This document shows, one piece after another, positions 12,387 to 23,300 of a stretch of 64,000 nt of DNA. The stretch is from Neopestalotiopsis rosae. Lineage: Eukaryota; Ascomycota; Sordariomycetes; Amphisphaeriales; Sporocadaceae. Every line of letters starts with the position of its first letter. Within the stretch, counting starts at the first letter, position 1. Position numbers and translations under genes: made by a program. Location of the stretch: NCBI GenBank assembly GCA_023078685.1, contig JALGAS010000012.1, positions 620,001 to 684,000 of the forward strand, read 5' to 3'. The notes beneath the pieces were generated by a model that was not told the DNA's origin, did not search any database, and saw only the letters and a list, made by a program, of their open reading frames with translations.

Positions 12387-12852
12387 GGCGCGAGAGTATG
12401 CGAGCTATTGTATCGTGATTGGACCTTTAGCATACACCTTGATGGAACGTAGTCGGCTGGTCCATAGCCACTAGACTTTTCCTGTGAGGTGTGGAACTCA
12501 CAGCAGCTGTATAAGTACCGAGTCTTGTGAATGGAGACAATCTAGGTCTCATAAATCGATTCATTTGAGTTTAAGAGATCAACAAAGTGTTTTTGCCCGG
12601 GAAATTGGGGATACTCTTCCTTTGAAAGAAAGCTCCGAATGGTATCGAATGGTTGGTAATTGTCCTCGCATGATTAGCGATGACGTGCATACCGGGATTA
12701 TCGGCTTTTGCCAGTCCATCCGGAAGTAAGAAAGCAGGTGCGAGCAGCTGTTGGAGGCACTTGCTATAGTTGCAGAGTATACGATCCAACATCATGGTCA
12801 CGTTTATTCGTGAGAGCAGCACACATCATCTAATGGCTTTTGTATAAACAAT
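12387..12852. other. Intergenic region between GLO2 and LAS1
   Basis: About 0.47 kb holding the promoter of the glyoxalase gene and the 3' region of LAS1, both on the minus strand. No coding or RNA feature recognised. Confidence 0.5.
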
Positions 12853-14464
12853 TTATACTATTCCGATTGGCTTGGGTTTCCATGTTCCCTCATATCGTGA
12901 CCATCCTTTACTCTGCGGCACAGCCTGCGGCCTCTGCAGCTCACTACTCGTCTCCATCAAATCTTCTTCCTGGGTTGCCTCTACATCTTGCTGTCCATTA
13001 TCGTTGCCCTTGGCCGAGCTCAACTTTGCCAGCTTACCATCCAGGATCTCCTGTGAGAACTGCAACGATCGCAGAAGCAACCGTGGATCCTCTGCAGACT
13101 CACTCATTTCGTCAAGCGCCCGAAGCAGAGTCGACTCGTCCCACTGATGGAGACGCTTCTCGAGGCCCTGCTTCACCGCGTCGTCATCGGCAAGTAGGTA
13201 GGCTGAGAGCACCTCGATGCACGAGGTTCCACCTTTGACATTACCCTCAGCGGTATTGCTGCTGCTGCTGAGGCCACCACCGCTCACGGCCCTCTCAGAG
13301 TCAAAACCATCATCATCGCTCAGATGTCTCCAATAATAATCCCATATCCAGATCAACGACTTTTGGGCCGCCGATCTGAGCTTGAGCAGGGAAGGCAGCT
13401 GCTCGTGGGTGCACTGATGTCTGAGTTCGACAAAGGTGGCGGGCAGGCCGATAGTTTTGGCTATCGAATACATGCTCTGCTTCATTTGCTTATCCTGGTG
13501 ACTGTCCAGCAGCCCCGTGACGAAACTGTCGGTGAAGAATGATTTAGTGGCATGTTTCGAGAAGGGATGGTCAAGAGAGGAATAAATTGGGAAGGGGGAA
13601 AAAAAGGAGGGTGCGGCACAACAGGACGTGATGAACAAGACATTGGAACACCACTTTCAACATTCCATGTCTCGTCGCCCGTTCACCGGGTGAAGAACGT
13701 AAAACTTGAAGCCCTATTTCGTCTCCCTCTTGCAAGACAAAAGGAAAAGAATAAGCAAGCTCGAGATGTTCCACTTCGAGTCCCATACATTTGGGAATAA
13801 TGCATGCCGTGTCTTGGAATTCTTCATCCCGCTGCCGCATTGAAACCTGGATCAAGATGGATCAAAAGCTTATAACTATGCATCAGGGCATCAGAAGCAC
13901 GAGGCGTACACCCAATGCGGGATGAATCAGGAACGAAAAACTAAAAAGAGGCAGACGATGACATTCCGAAACGAGCAGGGGGAAAAAAGGGAGTGAGACA
14001 ATCTGATTGTGGAAGAATCAAAGAAAAAGAACATACCGACTAAAGGCAGCTGAATAAGCCAACCTCACGGCAGACGTGCTGCCGGCCCCAAGACCACCAC
14101 CACCACCAGAAGACTGCCCACTCGCACCCCGCGCCTCGTGCACCAAGAGGTCATCCAGCACAGCGGCCATGAGCAGGCCCGTAGATTCCACCATGTGCGG
14201 ACAGCTCCCTCGCTGCACCCACATGGCGACGCGAGAGACGGCCTGCCGCCGCTGGTCCGTCTCGGTCCTAAAAGCCCTGCTGGCATTGTCCTCGACGGAA
14301 AAGCTGACTATCGTGGTGGTAGTATTGGTCGACGTTGATGTTGATGATGACGACCCCACGACCGAGGCTATGGTTTGGGCATTGGGTGGTGCCGGATAGA
14401 ATTGTTGGCGAACTCTTAGTAACTCTGCCCGATCCCGCCACGGAGTGTGAATATACTGAACCAT
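12853..14464 (-). CDS. LAS1: Las1 pre-rRNA processing endoribonuclease
   Basis: Two exons (14037-14464 and 12853-13525) encode about 366 residues. Las1 is the HEPN nuclease that, with the Grc3/Nol9 kinase, cuts ITS2 of pre-rRNA in the nucleolus. The N-terminus [19 protein letters not shown] and the motif [15 protein letters not shown] are typical, and [14 protein letters not shown] contains the HEPN catalytic RHxxxH. Joining exon 1 (AAFSR) to exon 2 ([10 protein letters not shown]) restores a conserved stretch in phase and requires a 511-bp intron (13526-14036), long for this genome. I chose the start MVQYIHT; an in-frame Met lies nine codons upstream. The C-terminus (KPIGIV) is short compared with some family members. 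Confidence 0.9.
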
Positions 14465-14868
14465 GATTATTGAAAGAAAAGAAATGGCCAAGTTGCAAGT
14501 CTCACTTTTCGAGTATCGAATTCTAGATGTTGGCTATAAGTGTAGATGCACCAAGATCTCACGGAATTTCACTAGTAAAATCTGGGCAACGGCTTGTCCC
14601 GCTTAAAAAAAAAGTTCTTGGGTTGGACCCTGGGACAGCCGCAAAAGTACCTACATATTGCCTGCCTACAACTTGACTTTCTACAACAAGGTTCATGAGA
14701 TCACGATTGATTGCTTTTACGAGTATTTTTGGTTTCAAGTCTCGTATCTTCTTTTTTTATCCTACCGTTTTTTGTCTAATCTATTATTTTTGGTGATCCC
14801 CCATGTGGCCATAAACTTTTTCGATTACACACAAATGGCTCGATAATCGAGCAGATGACGGTATTAAC
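14465..14868. other. Intergenic region between LAS1 and LYS9
   Basis: About 0.4 kb, T-rich on the plus strand around 14700-14820, holding the LAS1 promoter and the LYS9 3' region. No gene seen. Confidence 0.5.
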
Positions 14869-16478
14869 CTACGAGATGGTCTTCTCAACCAGGTAGATGC
14901 CGTACTTCTCCTTGAGCTCCTTCATCAGGGGGTCGTTGATCTGGGGGGTCATGGGAGCCAGCACACCCTTTTCGGAAAGGGTGCCGTTCAAGACCTGCTG
15001 GACAGCGACGGCGCACGGCACGCCGACAGTCTTGGCCATGGCAGAGTAGCCCTTGGGCTCACCGTACTCGCAGAGAGTTGAGGTTCTGGTCTCGCGGCTG
15101 CCGTCCTTGTTCTCAATCTCGAACCGGTGCTGCAGCATGACAAGGTCGCGCTCGTTCTCCTCAAACTGCATCTTCTTCTCCAGGGTGGCGCAGAGAGTGT
15201 CGAGCGGGTTGCCACGGGGGATGATCTTCTCGTCCGAGAAGATTCCAATCCAGCGAAGTCCACCCAAGATTCTTTGCTTCTCCTCAGCCGAGGCAAAGGA
15301 AGCCTTGGAGAGCAGCGAAGCCTCGAGATCGGCCTGGCTGGAAGTCGAGACGCCCAGAATGGCCTGGGTGGCCTCCTTCCAGGAGACGGCCTGCTTGAGA
15401 ATGTCGCGCTCAGAGTCCTCAAGGAAGCCAATGTCGACGAGGGTCTTGATGAACTCGGGGAAACCTTGGTATCTCAAGGTACCACGGATAATGGTCTCGG
15501 CCTCGGGGATGTTGTACCTGGATACGTATTAGCACGGGAAAAGCACAACCATCAAGTCTGCGTTTGCTTACCTCTCCTTGTAGGGAGTAGAGTCTCTGTT
15601 GGGGTAGGCAACAAAGGCGTAGCCGGGGTAGATGAAGTAGGGCTTGGCAGTAGCCATGAGCTCGGGGCCAGCGACCTCGACAACCTTGCCGTCCTTCCAG
15701 TACTTGGCAGCGTTTCTCAACGCCAGCAGGACACCACGGGGCGACCAAGAGAACTTGTAGCCGAGAGGGTTGTCCGAAGCCTCGGGGGCGGGGAGACCAC
15801 CGCAGTAGCTGAGGAAGCTCAAGATCTTGCCGCCCTCCTTGTGAACCTCGTCAATGGTCTTGACGGCGTACAAGTGGTCCAGACCAGGGTCGAGACCAAT
15901 CTCGTTCATGACGGTGATGCCGGCGTCCTTGCACTGCTGGTCGAGCTCCATCATGGCGGGAGAGACGTAGCTGGTGGTGACGACATGCTTCTTCTGACGG
16001 ATGGCAGACTTGATGACGGTGGCGTGGAAGGTGTAGGGGATCAAGCTGATAACAAGGTCGTGCTTGGCCACCTCGGCGTCGAGGGCCTGGTCGTTGGTCA
16101 CGTCGAGGGAGATGGGAGTGGCATTCTTGACACCAGCCGACAGCGACTTGGCAGATTCGAGGGTTCTGCAAGCTATTGTCCCAAAGAATCGTGAGCAAAG
16201 ACTTCTCTCGGACGAGGAATGAAGATGACAAGGACAATTGATGGATGTGCTTACCGACAGTCACGGGAATACCCGCTTCACTGAGGATATCGAGCGTAGG
16301 TCTCGTGACGAAACCAGCGCCGAGCATCAACACCCTATAGTGTGTGATATGTGGTCAGCATCATTACAAAAGTCAAGAGCGGCGATGCGATGCGGGGCAG
16401 CAGCGAAGCCGAATGTTCGGAGCAGTCAAGTTGGTCGGCGGCAAAGGTTGTTTGATTGTCTTACTTGTGGGACGCCAT
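14869..16478 (-). CDS. LYS9: Saccharopine reductase (NADP+, L-glutamate-forming)
   Basis: Four exons (16465-16478, 16255-16334, 15572-16172, 14869-15517) encode 447 residues, the normal length. The enzyme joins alpha-aminoadipate semialdehyde and glutamate to make saccharopine, the penultimate step of the fungal aminoadipate lysine pathway. Splicing rebuilds the N-terminal Rossmann motif MASHKVLMLGAGFVTRP and the junction VTVACRTLESA. Further family features are NEIGLDPGLDHLYA and SYCGGLPAPEASDNPLGYKF. The 14-nt first exon ends the Lys codon before VLMLGAG. A TGACTCA site 233 bp upstream of the start suggests cross-pathway (Gcn4/CPC1) control. A long antisense ORF is a codon-bias shadow. Confidence 0.95.
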
Positions 16479-19220
16479 TCTGAATTGTAAATGTTATAGC
16501 TTCTGTCTTTTTTCTTTGATCCACGCGAGATCTATGACGGACAGGAAGGATATAATTGATAATCCTTAATGATGTGGTTTCTAACTGGTACAGCCTCAAC
16601 TCTACAGTAAGCCTTTGTGTGTGACTTTTTTTGTCGGAGGGGTAAGGCTTGAAGCTCAAAACTCTGAGGTGGGGTGCGTCCGATGACGGCAGAGCTTGCT
16701 TCTCAGTGTTTGACTCAGGCCCGGCCGACTCGACTAGGAGCTTGCCAGCCCAGCCAGGCAGGCTGCTCTGGCAAGAGCAAGAAAATTTCTGTAAGGAAAC
16801 ACCATCTTTTCCTCAGTATTATCTCATAGTGTCCCATGCTGCAGATGTCGATCAAAAGCATGTTGTTTTCCGCAACCAACAATGTTCGCTTCAATCACAT
16901 TTGCAGTTAGTCGTCTATCCGTTTAGTGTCGCTTTCAACCATGGAATGAAGTCATCTTCAGCTTCGCGTCGTGGGTTTTATGCATGTCAATTGTCGGTTC
17001 GAGAATATGATGATCCTTTCCATTCACCCACCATCTGGAAAACAACTGGTCTAGTCTGCTTTATTTCTCGAGCGAGACTAATAAAGAGCCTTTCAAATGC
17101 TACCTGACCAGAGAGGGTAGCAGCGCCGGACATGCCGGGGCGTAAAAAAGAGCATACAGTTGAACAGTTACGGCTATCGGGTAATGGCTCGTTACCTCTA
17201 GCTTGCAAATGAAGATCGCAGGTTTCGGCAATGTCATGCCATTTTCTCATGGGATTTGCCCATCATGCCGTCACAAGCAGTAGTGATCCCGATGAGTACT
17301 TTGTACGCGGCATAAAGAAAAAAGAGGATCGCGGTATTACTAACAGCATGGCCTTGTGCTGTACCCAAAAGAAAAAGAAAACTTTCGGAAGAGCCATCCA
17401 TACATCGCGGGGCACCACCCCCGTGTCGGAGGGGGGATTTCGGCAAGATGAACTGGTACCTCCGATCAGCGGTGTCCATGCCTCGAAACGGGAAGAGCAT
17501 ACGAATACGCTTGTCAGGCTGTGTGTGGATTTTCGTTGATGTCGCTTGGAATCAATGCCGCTGCCTGGCCTGGCCTGCTCTGCTCTGCTGCACGTTGCTG
17601 ACAGTAGTAGGTTGGTGCTGGTTTGAACAGGATGGTTGGTTGGATAGTTGGATGGATGTTAATTGGTTTCAGGTCGTACATAGTAAGGTCAGTAAAAGAC
17701 AAGTCAGATGCGGTTATATCACTCTGTGGCTTGTTTATGTGACTGGCCTGTCGGTCAGACCGTGGACTTGGCTAGTATTCTGCCATGTTACCTATATCTC
17801 CAGCAGATAATAGGTCCAGTCAAGTACTAGAGGGGCCGCTTTGCAGATCGAGACTGTGAACTATGTAGCCCGTAGGTGTGGAGGAAGAGAGCTGAGCGTT
17901 GAGGAGAGAAAAAAGAGTGCCTCAGTAGGATGTACAGCTAAGCTAGTACTTACTGTAGTATTATTAGTTGGGCATTGTACGTACCAGACGCCAGGATGCT
18001 CTGCACACCCGTGACATAACCTGAACAGGTCCGGCGATATTAAGAATGGAAACGGGCATTGATCTGATCTGACGCGGGGGCCCATTGTAAAAAAGACAAA
18101 AAGATGTTGGCTTCCTCCGATTGGCTGCAGGGCAACTTGAGATTCGACTGAAGACGAAGGTCCTGTCGAAGAAAAGATGGATGAGATATGGGAGCTAACC
18201 CCTGTCGTTCCCACGTTTGCGCTAACTTTAGTCTTTCCAGGGAGGAGGAAACGCTCTAATCCCTGTCGTGGTCAAGAGAGAGAAAAAAAGGTCAAGACGG
18301 TTTCCCCTGTATTACATAGTACGTCTGCTTAACCCCACCCCTGCTTAGCGGGCGGGCCCCCATTCAGTTTGTGGGGGGGAGAGCTCGGATGTTCCACCCC
18401 TAGATCCACTGCACCCTGTCCATGGGCCCTTTTGCCGACTTGTACCTTGTATCCTGTGAGCAAAGCAAGCAGACTTGAGCATGTTCTGAACTGTGCGTCC
18501 CAGAGCCAGCAGGGGTGGGCCCAGTCTTGGCATTCTTTTTTCAATCTTCGACCCTTTGGGCTGGAACCGAGGCTGGGAGGCTGGAGGTAGGGGTTTTGTG
18601 GTTTTCTGTGCTTTTCTACATAGTATGCTGCACTGCACTGGACTCCCAAAGGCTCCGCCCGGCCGTTCGCTAGTTTGATTTCTGTCAAAGTACTTTGTAC
18701 CTACGTACTGGTAGGCGTTCTGCAAATGCACGGCATTTCGTCACTTGCCATGTTTTGCAACAGTACGTACCGCTCGCTACTGCGTATGTTTCAATGAACG
18801 TCTTTTTCTCGACACGCACGAGTACGTTGCGTCTTGTTGGATATCACACACACAAGTGTGGCAGTCGGCTCATGCAGCTGATGATTCTGTGTAAATTAGA
18901 CAAGTAGCAAATCGGTTTGGTCACATGGGAGCAAAGAAATGAGGAAAATTATGAGACGGGATATCTTGATTATTTTTTTGTCCTTGGTGAATGATTTATC
19001 AAAACACCAGGTTTTATATACAGTTTTACTATTTTGTTGGTGCTCTCGTACGTGGTAAATATGGTGCGAGGCATTAGTAGTCGTGGGCAAGTGCCAGACT
19101 GCTTTGAACATCTCTCGACCCATTCTGGGGAGATGTGTTTTGGGGGGTATCATGATATTCGGTCGGTCGACAAGCATCTCAGCCTCCTGGGCAGGACTGC
19201 TTTTGGTTCATCGTCGACAT
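16479..19220. other. 2.7-kb region without recognised genes
   Basis: Contains the LYS9 promoter at its left end. The rest has only short overlapping ORFs (largest 152 codons) without domains or credible splice structure. Confidence 0.55.
16711..16717. promoter_or_regulatory. Gcn4/CPC1 consensus site (TGACTCA) upstream of LYS9
   Basis: Exact palindromic TGACTCA, centred about 236 bp upstream of the LYS9 start codon. The bZIP factor Gcn4 (CPC1/CpcA in filamentous fungi) binds this sequence to raise amino acid biosynthesis genes during starvation. Function here is inferred from position and from the pathway of the gene it precedes. Confidence 0.6.
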
Positions 19221-20327
19221 TTACTCCTCCTCTGCGTCCTCTTCCTCTTCGTCTTCATCCTCATTAGAAGACTCGTCATCCTCCTTGGGCGGTTCCCAAG
19301 CTTCCTCCAACTTGAGTCCAGCTCCCTTTCTATAGGTGGAGCCAAGGAGGTCGGAAGTCGAGGTCCTGTAGTGGTCCAACTCGGGGTCCTCATCTGTCTT
19401 TTCATCATACAGGCCCATGCCCACGAGAATTTCTCCCTCCTCCTCGGGCTCGTCTAGAGCCTGGTATGGAATGGACTCCTCTGCTGGCAAGATGGGCTCT
19501 GCCTGGTCAACTTGTTGATAAGTCTCAGGCGTAGGAGGTGCAGTGCACGTGTTGAAGCCATTGGTAGCAAAGGCATCCCATTCCATGGCACTCTGAGCGG
19601 AAAAGGCTGGAAAGGCCTCGGTAGTGCCAGGGCTTCCACTTGTGGACATGGGCACCGCATTCATATACGAGCTGGTGTCCCAGGAGCAAGTGTCCATTTG
19701 GGGTTGCAGTGACATTTGATGTTGAGTGGAGGCTGCAAATGGTAGGGAGAGAGGCGAGAAGGTCGAGACAGGTGAAGTGTGCCCCGAGTATATGGCTGGT
19801 GTTGGGGGGAATTGTTGATAACCAGAGTAAAAGTCCATGTCGGACGGAGTGGTGTTGGGTAAGATATATTGTGATGCATCAAATTGTGGCATTTGTTGAA
19901 TCTGCATTTGAAATGGCTGTTGTTGCATTTGCGTAGAAGGGTGCCAGCTCATGGGCCTTGTTGATCTCTTGACTGGTTCTTGGTATGTATCAAAGGTTGC
20001 TGGTGTTGATGCAGCGGCGGCGTCTTGTAGTTGTTGCTGGAGAATGGCCTGGTCGAGAGCATATTGCCGCCGCCTTGCCAAGTTGCCGTCGTTCATCATT
20101 GTCCTCCTCCTTTGTGCCATGGTCTGTGGGCTGTTGCTGGCACTGCTAGGCTTGACGATACGCATCGAGTTGTTAGGCTTGTAACCACTGCATGAACTTC
20201 GTGATATCCTCCTTGCTGATTCAGATGGTGTGTGTTGTTGTGTAAAAACGTCGTCGTATACGGGCATCGTGGGAAATGCCTGTACAGCATGATCGGGCAT
20301 GCCCATCATAGGCATGGACCGCATCAT
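19221..20327 (-). CDS. Gln/Pro-rich protein with acidic tail, function unknown
   Basis: Single-exon gene of 368 residues. It starts MMRSMPMMGMPDHAVQAF. A basic segment with MAQRRRTMMNDGNLARRRQY is followed by a Gln-rich stretch (about residues 90-160), several PPTP motifs (QQFPPTPAIYSG, TAPPTPETYQQ) and a final run of about 25 mostly acidic residues. EGEILVGMGLYDEKT looks like a short conserved motif. The composition resembles transcription co-regulators, but no DNA-binding domain is visible and I do not recognise the family. The reading frame is open from end to end with no intron. It is preceded by about 11 kb without recognised genes, as seen for fungal developmental regulators (inference). 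Confidence 0.75.
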   Translation of the reverse strand: MMRSMPMMGMPDHAVQAFPTMPVYDDVFTQQHTPSESARRISRSSCSGYKPNNSMRIVKPSSASNSPQTMAQRRRTMMNDGNLARRRQYALDQAILQQQLQDAAAASTPATFDTYQEPVKRSTRPMSWHPSTQMQQQPFQMQIQQMPQFDASQYILPNTTPSDMDFYSGYQQFPPTPAIYSGHTSPVSTFSPLSLPFAASTQHQMSLQPQMDTCSWDTSSYMNAVPMSTSGSPGTTEAFPAFSAQSAMEWDAFATNGFNTCTAPPTPETYQQVDQAEPILPAEESIPYQALDEPEEEGEILVGMGLYDEKTDEDPELDHYRTSTSDLLGSTYRKGAGLKLEEAWEPPKEDDESSNEDEDEEEEDAEEE

Positions 20328-23300
20328 GTTGACTTTTTTGGTTGATAAAGGTAATGGGATATTAGAGTGTTGTAAGATATGTTGAGTAATTCATCACGAA
20401 AGGTGTAGAGGTGGTGAAGGGAACTGGGAGTTTTGTATGCATGTATGGAAAAAGAACCATGATCCACTTTGGAACTATACAAGGCCAAGGAATGCTCGAT
20501 AGTATTGGTTCAGAATCAAGGAGATTCTCCAAATAAGGATCGATCAAACCTAACATGGTGTGGTCAGACTGGCATATGGATTATATTAGTCGTTGGAGCC
20601 GAGAAACACACTACAGATGGGGGAATCACTGTCTGGTTTGGCATGTGTATGCAAGTCTAGAGTGTGTCCGCGCGTGTTCCTAGCTCCATCTGTAAGACAA
20701 GCAGCGGCTCGTAGCGTAGCTCTGCGTCATATGGGACCGAGCAGGGATGTCAAAGGAAAAAGAAAAGAATGAAAAAAAAAGTAGTAAAAAAGAGGATCGC
20801 GACACCAAGGCCCGGACCAGGGGACGGGGCGGGATGGTGATGGTAGCATTTTGGACTAGTATTGGCCGTACTAGTATGTACGTACTCTGGAACACAACCC
20901 AGGCCGTGATGTGCATAGTGTGCAAGTGTAGCGCAAGTGTGTAGTGTAGTAGAGCCACCGAATCTGGTGCTTGGTGCGGTGACCTCCTCCTGCAAGGCCA
21001 AAAAAAAATTGCTGTCTATGGGGGTGTACATTATAGCACGATACCCGGGTACATCCATGATTGCTTGGCCTGCTTGGTACTATGTAGGCAAGTCTGTCCC
21101 GCTTCTGGTCGGGCGGTCAAAGAAACGGGTTTCGAAAAGGTTCAAGGGGCTCGGTCGGCAACCCAAGGCGTCTCTTCGCGGATACCCATGATCATCGTCT
21201 TGCCTTTCTTGTATGCAGGCGGAGCGACCCCCCTCGACCAATCCAAGACGGAGGGAAGGGGGGAGGGGTGCAACTTGTTCTGAACCATTTGATGACCGGG
21301 CTATTCTCAAGGGAGTGTACGTAATCTTGTACCGGAATGTTGTTCTCCCAAGCGCAGAGTTTTGATTTGCTTTTGTCATGGATTCTCTGTCTTCAGGGGT
21401 AGAGACAGGGTAAGGGGTGGCGTCGGCGCAGCAAGGGCAGGAAAAAGCGCAAAGAAGCACAACAAACCTTTTGAACCTTGGCTGGCTCGCCTGGGGTGTG
21501 AAGAACAATCTTGGTGGCTAGGTACTTACACGATGAAGCAAGTCCAAGACTCACAAGCCAAAAGTTAACAACCATTAGACAATATCTGACAATATTATGG
21601 TATTCTCGTCTTCCCTCTCCTCTCCTCTCCCATCTATGCCACCTTATCCGGAGGCCCAAGCAGGGAACAGTCAAGAGTCAAGACTCAACCAGAGTCAAGA
21701 CAGCAAACGAGGGTCCAGGAGCCTACACCATCCATGGCGGTACCGTCGGCTGGGTAGCGCCCACACTAGAAAGAATCCGAGACTAAATCAATGGACCAGT
21801 CGGTTACCATATTCGGGTCAGTGGCCTCAGGCCCTGTCTTGTCTGCAACCGACTTCTGGATTGGTCTCTTTTCAAACTTCTTTGATGGAGTCACCCCAGG
21901 GTTCTGGCATGGTCCCTTGTTGTGATTTGCCGAATATTGCTCAGATGGCGCCCCTGAGGGTCGGACCAGCGAGATCAAATCTGCATCCACAAGAGTTCCA
22001 TATATCCCGGAGAAGAGATTGCTACCATGACAAGAGTCTGTATTGGACAAGAGCCCCCCCAGCAAGCACCTAGCACCCAGCACCCAGCATCCAGTATCCA
22101 ATTCTATGCATGACCCTCATCGCGGAGGGGAGTATGCAAGATTACCCGCTTGCGAGCGTCGTGTGCTTGCGCCCGGAGATCGTCATTGAAATGGGCGAGT
22201 GTTTAATACAGTTCCGTCTCGTCACTCTCGCGCCTGGAATGGAGGCTTTTCGACGCGAGTCCACATTGATAAACCGACGGAGGACCAGACTGTTTTGGCG
22301 ACAAGAGGGATGCAATGGACATGCCGCAAACTCCACAGACCATATTAGTGTCTCGTGTTTTTTTATTCTTTTTGGTGCCCGCCTCATGATGATGAAAAAG
22401 TATTGGACTATACTTTGCACAGCGCTACCTTGACTCTCATCGGCAAGGTAACGCCGCGTGCTTACTATGTGGCAGTAGCAAAGAAACCATTCTGATATTA
22501 AGGCACTGCTGCAAGGTATCAAACCCAGCCATGCCAGCCTACTCTCTCACATGAGAGTGGCCATGCCAGTGGCGTCGCGTATACATCTGCATTGGTCTCT
22601 TTTCAAACAAGCTGCACTATCAATGTGAGACCAGCCCTTTTTTTCCGTTGTCACCCCGTGTGTCTCTCTACATACACTTAATGTATGTATGAACGCATAT
22701 CCATACTTTTCACACATATACATTACATTTCTGTAAGCAAGCACGGCGGCACAATCGAAATAGGGTTGAAATGGATCCACCCAGGCAAAGAAAGCAGCCA
22801 AAAGTCAGTACCAACATGGCCAAATCGTGTTTGGGAAAGAAAACGCCTGCATACCATGCGTACGTGGTAGCGGCAAGTACATGGCTGCAAGCTACGCACA
22901 AATATACGTACACGCTTCAGACGTTGAGGCCTTCTGCACAAAATTGCCGGTTTGGACCAAAAGGTAAGACGGGTTTTGTCTGTGCACGACTAAAGAAGGA
23001 AACAAGAAAACAGTCCTCACAAGTCAAGGCTCACATCTCACGCGGCCGAGGTTAGGTTGGCACATTCATGAGCATATTGCCCCATACACAATGAAGATAC
23101 CAACTTGGCATCTCACATTTCACCACTCACTTTACCAAGGTGTAATGCGAGTTTTAGTTGGTGGATGGTGGGTGCCAGCAGCAGCAGCAATGTGCTGTAA
23201 GCGACTCTTCTTCTTTTTTTTTTGACTGCAAGACAGGGTTCATTGATCTCCGCCTAGAACCGCCTGTGCTGCTTGCTGCTCATCACTAGCAGTCATCACA

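Noticed and set aside
12853..13638. 261-codon ORF start ([11 protein letters not shown]) as an independent LAS1 start
   Set aside because: The residues before FVTGLLD come from the intron; the conserved N-terminus lies in the upstream exon at 14037-14464.
15127..16194. 355-codon plus-strand ORF
   Set aside because: Antisense to LYS9 exons; Gly/Val/Asp-rich shadow with no domain.
21080..21508. 142-codon minus-strand ORF with a signal-peptide-like start
   Set aside because: The hydrophobic stretch is short and preceded by a long polar N-terminus; the rest has chance-like composition.
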